The translations under genes were made by a program, and so were the position numbers. Below the pieces are notes generated by a model. It was not told where the DNA came from. It made no database searches and worked only from the letters and a program-made list of their open reading frames with translations. Below are positions 54,562 to 62,903 of a stretch of DNA of 64,000 nucleotides, piece after piece; positions within the stretch are counted from its first letter, which is position 1, and each line of letters begins with the position of its first letter. Origin of the DNA: Sphingomonas sp. LC-1 (GTDB lineage Bacteria; Pseudomonadota; Alphaproteobacteria; Sphingomonadales; Sphingomonadaceae); contig NZ_JANZXB010000009.1 of the NCBI RefSeq assembly GCF_025371035.1, positions 62,001 through 126,000 on the forward strand, read 5' to 3'.

Positions 54562-55897
54562 GGAAGGACCGCGAAAAGGCTTCGGTCAGCGGATCGAACA
54601 GATATTGCAGCGCGGTCCGCTTGCGCAGCGGCACCATGACCGCGACCGGGACGCCCGCCCGGATACCGGTATCGCCGCCGCGCACCGCCGCGATCCGTGC
54701 AATCTGGTCGTGCGGCACCGCGATCTCCGCACTGAAATAGCTGCGACCCGAGGCTTCGTCGCGCAACGCATCGGCGGAGACGGAATGGACCCTGCCCGTC
54801 AGGATCGGCAGCCCCCGGTCGTGCAGCGACAGGAATTTCACCTCGGCGGGCCGTCCCGCGACGACGCCGTCAATGTCGCCCGGCGCGAAATTGGCGCGGA
54901 CGATCAGGGGCGCGGCATCGGGCACGATGTCGAGGATCGGCTGACCGGCCTGGATGACGCCGCCCACGGTGAAGACCCGCAGGCCGACCACCCGGCCCGA
55001 TACCGGCGCGCGGATCTCGGTCCGCGCCAGCTGTTCGCGCGCGGCGGCCCATTTGGGCAGCATCTCGTTCAACTGGAACTGGGTGTCGCGCAGCGAGCCG
55101 GCGGCTTCCTCCACCTGATGGCGGCGGGTCTGGACGATCTGGGCACGGCTCTGGCCGATCTGCTCGCGTGCGGCGGCGGAGCGGGAACTATAATCTGCGT
55201 CCGCTCCTTCGAGTTGCTGGATCGACCGCTCGATCGCGCGGACCGTGTTGCGCGAGACATAGCCTTCGTCCGCCAGCCGCCGGGTGCTTTCCAGTTGCTG
55301 GGCCAGGCTGGCGCGCTGGCGGGCGCTGGCCTGTGCCTGGGCGTCGAAGCCGGAGGTCTGGCGACTCGCTTCGGCCGCCTGCTGGCGAAGCACCTGATCC
55401 CCGGCGGCGAGCGCGGCGGAGCGGCTGCGCATCTGCGCCAGTTGCAGGCTCTGCGCCCGCGCGATCAGGCGGCGGTCGTCGCCCGTGGCGCGTGCGAAAT
55501 CGGCGGGCCAGACGATCGCATGTCCCGCCACCTCAGCCTCCAGCCGGGCCCGCTGGGCCTGAAGATCGATGACGCTGGCGGCCAGCGCGCGCTCGCTGGC
55601 GGCGACCTCGGCCCCTTCCAGGCGGAACAGAATCTGCCCGGCGCGGACATGGTCGCCGTCGCGGACCATCATCGCCTTCACGATGCCGCCGTCGCGGTGC
55701 TGCACCGTGCGGCGATTGCCCGATACCGTCACCTGCCCCTCGCCAGCGGCGGCGGCGTCGAGCCGCGCGAACGCCGCCCAGCCCAGCCCGACGACGAAGA
55801 ACAGGATCGCGACCAGCACGCCGACCCGGATCGCGCTGCGCGGCGAATCGTCCAGGTACAGCCGCTCGGCCAGATGCGCGCGGGCCGCGGCGGTCAT
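54551..55897 (-). CDS. HlyD-family type I secretion adaptor
   Basis: A 448-residue membrane-fusion protein: a short cytoplasmic N-terminus, one transmembrane helix (AIRVGVLVAILFFVVGLGWAAFARLDA), lipoyl/barrel-sandwich halves (GEGQVTVSGNRRTVQHRDGGIVKAMMVRDGDHVRAGQILFRL and IRAPVSGRVVGLRVFTVGGVIQAGQPILDIVP), and a long coiled-coil hairpin between (about 110-285). This is the PrtE/HlyD architecture. Its ATG overlaps the ABC transporter stop, and its end overlaps the tolC start. Confidence 0.92.
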   Translation of the reverse strand: MTAAARAHLAERLYLDDSPRSAIRVGVLVAILFFVVGLGWAAFARLDAAAAGEGQVTVSGNRRTVQHRDGGIVKAMMVRDGDHVRAGQILFRLEGAEVAASERALAASVIDLQAQRARLEAEVAGHAIVWPADFARATGDDRRLIARAQSLQLAQMRSRSAALAAGDQVLRQQAAEASRQTSGFDAQAQASARQRASLAQQLESTRRLADEGYVSRNTVRAIERSIQQLEGADADYSSRSAAAREQIGQSRAQIVQTRRHQVEEAAGSLRDTQFQLNEMLPKWAAAREQLARTEIRAPVSGRVVGLRVFTVGGVIQAGQPILDIVPDAAPLIVRANFAPGDIDGVVAGRPAEVKFLSLHDRGLPILTGRVHSVSADALRDEASGRSYFSAEIAVPHDQIARIAAVRGGDTGIRAGVPVAVMVPLRKRTALQYLFDPLTEAFSRSFHER

Positions 55898-57651
55898 CGT
55901 ACTCCTCCGGCGGTGACGATGTCGTCCCGGGACGGAGAGGGGGTCTGCTGGCGGATCACCTTGGCGCGGTCGTCGAACAAATGCACCTTGCCGCCGCGCA
56001 GCAACAGCACCTTGTCGACCGTCTGGAGCAGGCCGGTACGGTGGGTGGACACGATCACGGTCGCGTTGCGCGCGCGCAGCGACTGGAGCGTCTGCGCCAG
56101 CCGCGCCTCGCCATCGCTGTCGAGATGGGCGTTGGGTTCGTCGAGGAACAGCAGGCTGGGCTGTCCGAACAACGCGCGGGCCAGCGCGATCGCCTGTCCC
56201 TGTCCCGCCGACAGGTCTGCTTCGCCGCGATCCAGCATGGTGGCATAGCCCTGCGGCAGGCCCAATATGACGTCATGCGCCCCCGCTTCCTGCGCGGCGG
56301 CGACGACCTGGGCATCCAGCGCCTCGCTTTCGCCGTCCAGGACGCTGCGGAAACGCGCGATATTGGTGTGGACCGTGGCGGGGAACAGCGTCGGGGCCTG
56401 GGGCATGAAGCCCAGATGGCGGCCCAGTTGCTCGCGATTCCAGTCGGACAGCGACGCGCCGTCGATCCGCACCTCGCCCGAATCGGGGGGCATCGCCCCC
56501 GCCAGCACGCGCAGCAGCGTCGATTTGCCCGCGCCGCTGGGCCCGACCAGCGCGATCACCTCGCCGGGGTTCACGGTGAAATTGATGTCGGACAGGATGG
56601 CGCGATCGCTGCCGGGGGCCTTTACCTCCAGCGCGCGCACCTCGATCCGACCCTTGGGGGCGGGCAGGGTGGTGGTCGTCCGTTCCGGTCCGGGACGGCG
56701 GCAAAAGGCGTCGAGCGAGCGCCAGGCCTGACGCGCCGCGGTCAGCGGTTTGATCGCGCCGAGTATCTGTTCAACCGGCTGCAGCGCGCGACCCAGCAGC
56801 AGCGAGGCGGCGAAGATCGCGCCGCCCGAAATCTCCTGCCGAACCGCCAGCCAGGCCCCCAGCGCCAGCGCCAGCGATTGCAGCAACTGGCGCAGGAATT
56901 TGGTGACCGCCAGGAACTGGCCCGACCTGCCCGACAGCGCCGCCTGCCGCCGCGCCAGATCGGCGCGTTCCAGCAGATGGCGCGTGACGAGCGCGTCGCG
57001 CATCCCCAACGCCTGCGCCACGTCGGAGGCTAGGATCGAGGCGTCCTGCTCCCGCTGCGCCAGCGCGGTGCGGCCACGAAGGCTGGCGACGGCAGCTTCT
57101 GTCACGCGCTCGCTGGCGATGGCGATACCGCCGAGCAGCAGCGCGCTGACCAGGGTCAGCACGCCGATCCAGGGATGCAGCAGAAAGGCGATCAGGATGT
57201 AGATCGGGGCCCATGGCGCATCGAACAGCGCGATGACCGGCGCACCGGTCAGGGTCGAGCGCACCGTGTCGAAATCGCGCATCGCCTGCGCGCGCTCCGC
57301 GGGCGAGCCGCTGGGCGACCCCAGGATGCGCAGCAGGATCGTCGGGGCCAGCCGCCGCTCCAGCCGGATGCTCGCCCGCAACAGCAGCCGCATGCGCACC
57401 GCGTCGAGAATCGCATAGACCGCCAGCGCCGCGACCAGGATCAGCGTCAGTAGCGCCAGCGTCGGCACCCCCCGCGTCGGGACCACCCGGTCATAGACCT
57501 GGAGCATGAAGATCGAGGGCGCGAGGTTGAGGAGGTTGATCAGCCCCGAAAAGGCCGCCGCCGCCAAAAGATGCGGACGGCATCCGCGCACCACCGGCAT
57601 CAGGCCGGCGGCGGATGCTTCATCGGTGGACACGGTTTGGCGGGTGGACAT
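55894..57651 (-). CDS. Type I secretion ABC transporter/permease (PrtD-like)
   Basis: A 585-residue half-transporter: six-helix permease domain (LINLLNLAPSIFMLQVYDRVVPTRGVPTLALLTLI is the PrtD/HasD signature), then an ATPase with Walker A GPSGAGKSTLL, signature LSAGQGQAIALARAL (a Gly-to-Ala variant of LSGGQ), Walker B LLFLDEPNAHLD and switch His in STHRTG. No C39 peptidase or CLD domain precedes the permease, as in exporters of RTX proteases and lipases. It is the first gene of the T1SS operon; the only RTX protein in the window is the 40718 gene, about 9 kb away and convergent. Confidence 0.93.
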   Translation of the reverse strand: MSTRQTVSTDEASAAGLMPVVRGCRPHLLAAAAFSGLINLLNLAPSIFMLQVYDRVVPTRGVPTLALLTLILVAALAVYAILDAVRMRLLLRASIRLERRLAPTILLRILGSPSGSPAERAQAMRDFDTVRSTLTGAPVIALFDAPWAPIYILIAFLLHPWIGVLTLVSALLLGGIAIASERVTEAAVASLRGRTALAQREQDASILASDVAQALGMRDALVTRHLLERADLARRQAALSGRSGQFLAVTKFLRQLLQSLALALGAWLAVRQEISGGAIFAASLLLGRALQPVEQILGAIKPLTAARQAWRSLDAFCRRPGPERTTTTLPAPKGRIEVRALEVKAPGSDRAILSDINFTVNPGEVIALVGPSGAGKSTLLRVLAGAMPPDSGEVRIDGASLSDWNREQLGRHLGFMPQAPTLFPATVHTNIARFRSVLDGESEALDAQVVAAAQEAGAHDVILGLPQGYATMLDRGEADLSAGQGQAIALARALFGQPSLLFLDEPNAHLDSDGEARLAQTLQSLRARNATVIVSTHRTGLLQTVDKVLLLRGGKVHLFDDRAKVIRQQTPSPSRDDIVTAGGVR

Positions 57652-57718
57652 GGCGCCCGCTCTACCCCCGAAAGGGTAAGCGAAGCGTTCACGCCGACGA
57701 TCCCCGCACCGCGGCGGA

Positions 57719-58954
57719 TCAGTTGGCCAGCGGCGCCAGCCGATTTCCGAACAGCGTCACGAACCGGTCGAGCGGGCAGGGCGCATCGGCGGGGCATCCT
57801 GGCACCTGTACCGGGGTCAGCGTGACGGCATCGGACTTCGTGCGTATCTGGTCGGGCGACTGGGTGCGATAGGCCAGCGTCACGAATGTCTTGCCCGCCC
57901 GGTCGTGCCAGCGCCGGATCAGGATCGCGCCGCCTGGTGCCGCGTCGTTGACGGCATAGCCCGGCGCGACCAGGTCGAAGCCGAGCAGCGCCGCCAGCGC
58001 GGTGACATTGGTGTCGTGACCGACGAGAAGGTCGATCCGGGCGCCCTTCGGATCGGTCAGCGCGGCGATCATGTGGCGGCCGAACGCCGCCAACTGGTGC
58101 GCGGCCATATAGGGTGAGCGCGAATAGACGTCGAACAGTGCGGCATGCACCGCGCCCAGCCGGGCCAGCACCGCGGCATCGACCGGTAGGCCGCCGACCG
58201 AGGGCGACAGGCCTTCGGCATATTGCAGCAGCAGCACTTGTGCGGTGCCCGATGCGGTGCGGATCGGCCCGCTCAGGTCGATTCCATGGCCATCGGCGGA
58301 CGGGGTCAGGCGCGGCGGCCCCGCCGGATCGCAACCCTCCGGGGCGCCACAGCCCAGCACCGTGTCGAGCAGCCGCAGCGCATCGCGGTGTCGCGCGACC
58401 AGCGCGGCCATGCCGCCGGTGAACCGGTCGATGTCCGCCACCGCCGCCGCCGCATCGAAATGCGTGGCACGGGCGCGAAGCGGCTCGAACAGGGGATCGA
58501 CGTCTCCCATGGGTTTGTGTCCGACGGCCAGCGGACATTCGGGGGTCAGCCCCCGGGCATAGGCCGTGCCGCTGGCGATGGTGCGCGACGAACTGTTGGT
58601 CCAGATGCGGATCGTGCCGGGCGCGGGACAGCCATTAGCGGGCAGCAATCCTTGCGTGACCCAGTCGGCGCGGTCGGCACGAGCCTCGGCCGCCAGGGCG
58701 TCGGCGCCGCTCGGTGTCAGCGCGCTTTCGGGGGTGGACCATGTCGGCCAGGGCTGGGCGGTGCGAGTCCCCTTCGGCACCTCACCGTCCAGCGGCGCGC
58801 GGACGCCGTGGCGCATCAGCATCACCACCCGGTCCAGCGTCATTCCCCTGGGAGCCTCCCCCGATTGCGCGGCCACCGGCGCGGCGACGGCGCCGATGAG
58901 GATTGGAGCCAGCATCAGGGCGAGGCGGCGGGCGGGTGCAAGCATGATGGACAT
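57719..58954 (-). CDS. Histidine-acid phosphatase / phytase-like protein
   Basis: A 411-residue periplasmic enzyme of histidine phosphatase clade 2. The signal peptide ends APVAAQ; the catalytic RHG motif is VMLMRHGVRAPLDG and the proton donor pair is GHDTNVTAL. Six or more Cys residues could form disulfides, as in AppA-type phytases and glucose-1-phosphatases. The ATG at 58954 gives the leader; 58945 is an alternative. It is divergent from a TonB receptor whose promoter carries a Pho-box-like site, supporting a phosphate-scavenging role. Substrate (phytate, sugar phosphate) not determinable. Confidence 0.88.
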   Translation of the reverse strand: MSIMLAPARRLALMLAPILIGAVAAPVAAQSGEAPRGMTLDRVVMLMRHGVRAPLDGEVPKGTRTAQPWPTWSTPESALTPSGADALAAEARADRADWVTQGLLPANGCPAPGTIRIWTNSSSRTIASGTAYARGLTPECPLAVGHKPMGDVDPLFEPLRARATHFDAAAAVADIDRFTGGMAALVARHRDALRLLDTVLGCGAPEGCDPAGPPRLTPSADGHGIDLSGPIRTASGTAQVLLLQYAEGLSPSVGGLPVDAAVLARLGAVHAALFDVYSRSPYMAAHQLAAFGRHMIAALTDPKGARIDLLVGHDTNVTALAALLGFDLVAPGYAVNDAAPGGAILIRRWHDRAGKTFVTLAYRTQSPDQIRTKSDAVTLTPVQVPGCPADAPCPLDRFVTLFGNRLAPLAN

Positions 58955-58992
58955 GGCGCGGCTCTGCCAAGTTTCAGGGTCAGAACTGTGAC

Positions 58993-59037
58993 ATTCGGTC
59001 GGCCATTCTCTGCCGCCGGTGCCACGCGCGACCGAAT
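58993..59037. promoter_or_regulatory. Long inverted repeat in the phosphatase-receptor promoter region
   Basis: ATTCGGTCG (58993-59001) and CGACCGAAT (59029-59037) are perfect 9-base inverted arms 27 bases apart. Their position between divergent starts suggests a shared control site or a leader hairpin. No regulator is assigned. Confidence 0.45.
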
Positions 59038-59065
59038 TTTCAAATGTCATCAAAAAACGGTCAAT

Positions 59066-59083
59066 AAGTCATCGGATTGTCAC
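59066..59083 (+). promoter_or_regulatory. Pho-box-like direct repeat upstream of the TonB receptor
   Basis: AAGTCAT-CGGA-TTGTCAC has two heptamers with an 11-base period matching the PhoB box pattern CTGTCAT-N4-CTGTCAC, ending 73 bases before the receptor ATG. Further GTCA cores occur at 59046 and 59060. The neighbouring gene on the other side encodes a phosphatase, which fits phosphate control. Confidence 0.5.
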
Positions 59084-59155
59084 AGCCCATCTCTAGCGGG
59101 GCCGTCGAAGGCGCCTGGGGGCGTCGCCATCACGATTTGATCCAGGGGGAATTCC

Positions 59156-61960
59156 ATGACCGCTTCGTTCAAGCGGGCGCATGTCGTGCGCCTGTTGTGC
59201 GGCACCGCCGCCACGTTCCTGATCGCCGGACCGGCGCTGGCCGCCGATCCGGTCGCGCCTGTTGCCGTCGAGCCTGTCACCACGGCCGAACCCGATCCGC
59301 AGGTCGGCGAGGAAGTGGTCGTGAGCGGTCATCGCCAGGCGGTGGTCGACGCGCAGGACGAACAGTTGCGCAGCCAGTCGCTGGTTACCGTCGTCTCGGG
59401 CGAGGAATTGCGGCTTCAGCCGCAGCAGAATCTCGCCGACCTGCTGACCCGCCTGCCGGGCATCAGTTCCTCGGTCGATCAGTCGCGCAACGCGGCGGCG
59501 ACGGGCGAGGCGCAATATGTCTCGATCCGCGGTCTCGACACCTCGTACAATGCCTATTCGCTCGATGGCGTCCGGCTGGCGCAGACCGATGCGCGCACCC
59601 GTGCCATCTCGATGAACCTTTTGTCGCCCTTCTCGCTTCAGACGGTTCGGGTGGACAAGGCGCCGACCGCGCGGTTCGACGGCGATGCGATCGCGGGCAT
59701 CATCGACATGGTGCCGATCACCGCCTTCGATCTGCCCAACCACCGCACGCAGATCCGTCTCCAGGGCCAATTGGCCGGTCGCGCCGATGCCCGCCGCCAG
59801 GACCCATGGGGCGGCACCGTACAGGTCGAGACCGCGCAGCGTCTGGGCGATCTCGGCGTCTATGCCTCGGCCTATTACGGGCTGAAGCATGTGCTGGGTG
59901 AATCGACCGCGATGCAGCACGACTGGGAGAAATATAACACCAACATCCCCGGCATGATCCGCGACAATCTGGACAATATCTTCCCGCGCGGCGTGCAGTG
60001 GCAGTCCTTCCGCAACCGCATCGAGCGGATGGGCGGTACGCTCAACTTCGACTGGAAGGGTGAGGGGACCGATCTTTACTGGCACTCCACCTATGGCCGG
60101 TACAACCTCAAGAGCTGGATGGATCAGACCGCACTCCGCCAGACCAGCCTCGCGCCCGACCAGATCAATCCGAACCCCAATAAGGGTTCCTACGATTCCG
60201 CCGGCTATCGCGCCGATTACGGCCTGACCGCGACGCATTATTTCCGGACCGAGCATAGCAAGCAGGAGCTTGTGACGACCAAGGTCGGCGGGCAGACGCG
60301 TTCGGGCGACTTCACCTTCGACTATCACGGCGCTTTTTCGCGCGGGTCGCAGGATTATCCGTTGCGTATCCAGTCGGGGTTCGCGGGCCGTCCCTATATC
60401 GGCACCGCCGACAATAAGGGTACGGCGGCTTACCGCATGGTCACCTCGATCGGGAACCGCACCTTCCCGCAGGTGGTGCTGACCGACGCGGCGCGCGCCT
60501 ATCTGACCGACCTGTCGAAGCTGAAGCAGTGGTACGTCACCCAGCAGTTCGAGAACACCTGGGAACGCCGCCTGGAGGGCCAGTTCGACACCGTATGGCA
60601 CCATGCCGACCAGGGTCTGGTCTCGATCGCGGCGGGCGCCAAGGTCGAGGATGCCAAGCGTTACGCCAATGCGCTGGGCGATGACGGCGCGCTGCAATAT
60701 ACGTTCCCCAATGCGGATGGCAGCAACTCGCCGCGTTACGCCGCGACCGGCCCCGCGCTGACCTCGCTGCCGGGACGCTTGCTGGGCGGGTTCATGAACA
60801 ACGCCGCGCAGGTGCCGATCTACATGATCGACACCGACTATATCGAGAATCAGGTCGCACAGCTCTCCACCCCGAAGATCGCCGGGCTGGACCCGGTGAA
60901 GCTGAAGGAAAACCGTTTGGACGGGCGCGAGAACCGGTTGGCGGGCTATGTCATGGCGACCCTGCAGTTCGGCGATCTGCAAATCGTGCCGGGCGTCCGT
61001 TACGAATATAACCGGTTCAAGGGGACCTATTGGCAGGACCAGGGCAACGACACCGGCAAGTTCGTGACATCCGCCCGCCATTACGACCAGTGGCTGCCCA
61101 GCGTCATCGCCAATTACCGGCCCAATGACGATGTCGTGATCCGCGCCTCGGTCCGCAAAAGCTATTCGCGGCCTGCATTCGACCTGCTGCTCGGCCCGAC
61201 GAGCGTGTCGCGCAACGATCTGGGCGAAGTGACCGGGGTATTCATCCCCAACCCGAACCTCGATGCGCAGACGTCGTGGAACTACGACACCTCGCTGGAG
61301 ATCAAGGGGCAGGGCACCGACTTCTTCTCTGTCAGCCCCTTCTACAAGTCGCTGAACCATGTGCTGTTCGCGACCGGCACCACCAATGCGGGGGGCGATT
61401 ACAATATCTGGGGCAATCCCCAGTCGGAACAGCAGGGCGGGGTCGAGGTGTCGAGCCTGACCACCAATGCCACCGGCCAGATCTATGGCGTCGAGTTCTT
61501 CGCGCGCTATTCGCTCAAAGGCCTGCCCGGCCTGCTCGACGGCCTGGGGATTCAGGCCAATGTCACGCTGCAAAAGGCCAAGGCGAATGTCTTCGTCAAC
61601 GGCCAGAATCGCGAGCAGCGCATGACCCAGGCGCCGGAGGTGATGTACAATGCCGCGCTGTTCTACAGCCATGGCGGGTTCGCGGCGGAATGGAACTATA
61701 ACTATACCGGTGATCGCCTGTACGACCTGCGCTCCAGCCGGCCGGACACCTATATCCAGCCGACGACCATCTCCAACCTGATCGTCAACTATACGTTGCC
61801 GTCGGGACTGACGGTGGGGGCCTCGATCCAGAACCTGTTCAACGAGCACAGCTATTGGGCGACCACCAGCGAGCGTAAGGCCTATCTCTCGAACGACCGC
61901 AAGGGCGGCTATGTCGAGACGGGGCGCATCTACATGCTGAACCTGACCTACGCCTTCTAA
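59156..61960 (+). CDS. TonB-dependent receptor paired with a phosphatase
   Basis: A 934-residue outer-membrane receptor. The signal peptide ends GPALAAD; TonB box-like EEVVVSGHRQA; plug with LRLQPQQNLADLLTRLPGISSS, YVSIRGLDTSYNAYSLDGVRLAQ and VRVDKAPTARFDGDAIAGIIDMVPI; barrel ending YMLNLTYAF. It resembles the phytate- or sugar-linked large receptors of sphingomonads. Divergent from a phytase-like phosphatase, with a Pho-box-like site between them, so it may import the phosphatase product or substrate. Confidence 0.9.
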   Translation: MTASFKRAHVVRLLCGTAATFLIAGPALAADPVAPVAVEPVTTAEPDPQVGEEVVVSGHRQAVVDAQDEQLRSQSLVTVVSGEELRLQPQQNLADLLTRLPGISSSVDQSRNAAATGEAQYVSIRGLDTSYNAYSLDGVRLAQTDARTRAISMNLLSPFSLQTVRVDKAPTARFDGDAIAGIIDMVPITAFDLPNHRTQIRLQGQLAGRADARRQDPWGGTVQVETAQRLGDLGVYASAYYGLKHVLGESTAMQHDWEKYNTNIPGMIRDNLDNIFPRGVQWQSFRNRIERMGGTLNFDWKGEGTDLYWHSTYGRYNLKSWMDQTALRQTSLAPDQINPNPNKGSYDSAGYRADYGLTATHYFRTEHSKQELVTTKVGGQTRSGDFTFDYHGAFSRGSQDYPLRIQSGFAGRPYIGTADNKGTAAYRMVTSIGNRTFPQVVLTDAARAYLTDLSKLKQWYVTQQFENTWERRLEGQFDTVWHHADQGLVSIAAGAKVEDAKRYANALGDDGALQYTFPNADGSNSPRYAATGPALTSLPGRLLGGFMNNAAQVPIYMIDTDYIENQVAQLSTPKIAGLDPVKLKENRLDGRENRLAGYVMATLQFGDLQIVPGVRYEYNRFKGTYWQDQGNDTGKFVTSARHYDQWLPSVIANYRPNDDVVIRASVRKSYSRPAFDLLLGPTSVSRNDLGEVTGVFIPNPNLDAQTSWNYDTSLEIKGQGTDFFSVSPFYKSLNHVLFATGTTNAGGDYNIWGNPQSEQQGGVEVSSLTTNATGQIYGVEFFARYSLKGLPGLLDGLGIQANVTLQKAKANVFVNGQNREQRMTQAPEVMYNAALFYSHGGFAAEWNYNYTGDRLYDLRSSRPDTYIQPTTISNLIVNYTLPSGLTVGASIQNLFNEHSYWATTSERKAYLSNDRKGGYVETGRIYMLNLTYAF

Positions 61961-61976
61961 CCTTTACCCCTCCCCC

Positions 61977-62046
61977 GATCCGATGCCCGCCCCCCAGCGG
62001 CATCGGATCGCACCTTCGCGCCGATGGCCCCCAACGGCCATCGGCG
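61977..62046. terminator. Tandem perfect hairpins after the TonB receptor
   Basis: Hairpin 1: GATCCGATGCC (61977-61987) pairs with GGCATCGGATC (61999-62009), 11 perfect base pairs, 11-base loop. Hairpin 2: CGCCGATGGCC (62019-62029) pairs with GGCCATCGGCG (62036-62046), 11 perfect base pairs, 6-base loop. No T-tract follows either, so intrinsic termination is uncertain; an mRNA-stabilising or Rho-independent-like role is possible. Confidence 0.6.
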
Positions 62047-62147
62047 TCCTTGTGTGGGGCATGTGGCGATTCTGGCCGAATGCCCGAGGCGATTGACCGA
62101 AACGCGACGACGGTTAGCATCGCGCCGATAATGGGAGCTGTAACGCC

Positions 62148-62903
62148 ATGATGAAACGCCAGCGCCGCCAGGACGAGATCGTGGCGCTATTGGGAGAGGG
62201 CGGCTTTCGCGGCATCGGCGAACTGGCCCAGGCGCTGTCCGTGTCCGAGGAGACGGTCCGGCGCGAATTGCGCGTGCTGGAGGCGTCGGGCGCGGTGGTG
62301 CGCGCGCATGGCGCGGTCCGGCTGGCCAAGGTGGAGACGGAGGGGTCCTTCGCCACCCGCCTGCAACGCCATGCCGAAGCCAAGCAGAAGATCGCCGCGG
62401 CGGTCGCCCAGTTGGTCGCCGATGGGCAGACTATCTATATCGATGCCAGCACCACCGGCCATTATGTCGCGCGGGCGCTTCGCGATCATCAGGGGCTGAC
62501 CGTCGTCACCAACGCGGTCGGGGTCGCCGCCGAACTGGGCGGGCGCAACGACAACCGGATCATGCTGGCCGGGGGCGAGCTGGATTACGAATATCACGCC
62601 TGTTTCGATTCGACCGCGCGCGACTATCTGGCGATGTTCACCCCGGCGCTGGCGATCATGTCGGTGGAATCGGTCAATCTCGACCATGGCTTTGCCGATT
62701 ATCACAGCGGCGAGGCGGCGGTGTGCCGGATGATGATCGCCCGCGCGCGCCGCACGCTGATCGCGGCCGACCAGAGCAAGTTCGATCGCCCCGGCACCAT
62801 TCAGGTCGCCGCGCTCGACGCGGTGGCGATGTTGGTGACCGACGTGGCGCCGCCCCCGGCCTATGCCGAGGCGTTGGCGGCGGTGGAGGTGGTGGTCGCC
62901 TGA
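62148..62903 (+). CDS. DeoR/GlpR-family transcriptional regulator
   Basis: A 251-residue repressor-type regulator. The N-terminal helix-turn-helix is RRQDEIVALLGEGGFRGIGELAQALSVSEETVRRELRVLEASGAVVRAHGAVRL; the C-terminal DeoR sensor domain has IYIDASTTGHYVARAL, LTVVTNAVGVAAEL, LAGGELD and LIAADQSKF, where sugar phosphates bind in relatives. Such proteins usually control a sugar-phosphate pathway. It converges with the transporter gene, overlapping it by 43 bases. Targets unknown. Confidence 0.88.
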   Translation: MMKRQRRQDEIVALLGEGGFRGIGELAQALSVSEETVRRELRVLEASGAVVRAHGAVRLAKVETEGSFATRLQRHAEAKQKIAAAVAQLVADGQTIYIDASTTGHYVARALRDHQGLTVVTNAVGVAAELGGRNDNRIMLAGGELDYEYHACFDSTARDYLAMFTPALAIMSVESVNLDHGFADYHSGEAAVCRMMIARARRTLIAADQSKFDRPGTIQVAALDAVAMLVTDVAPPPAYAEALAAVEVVVA

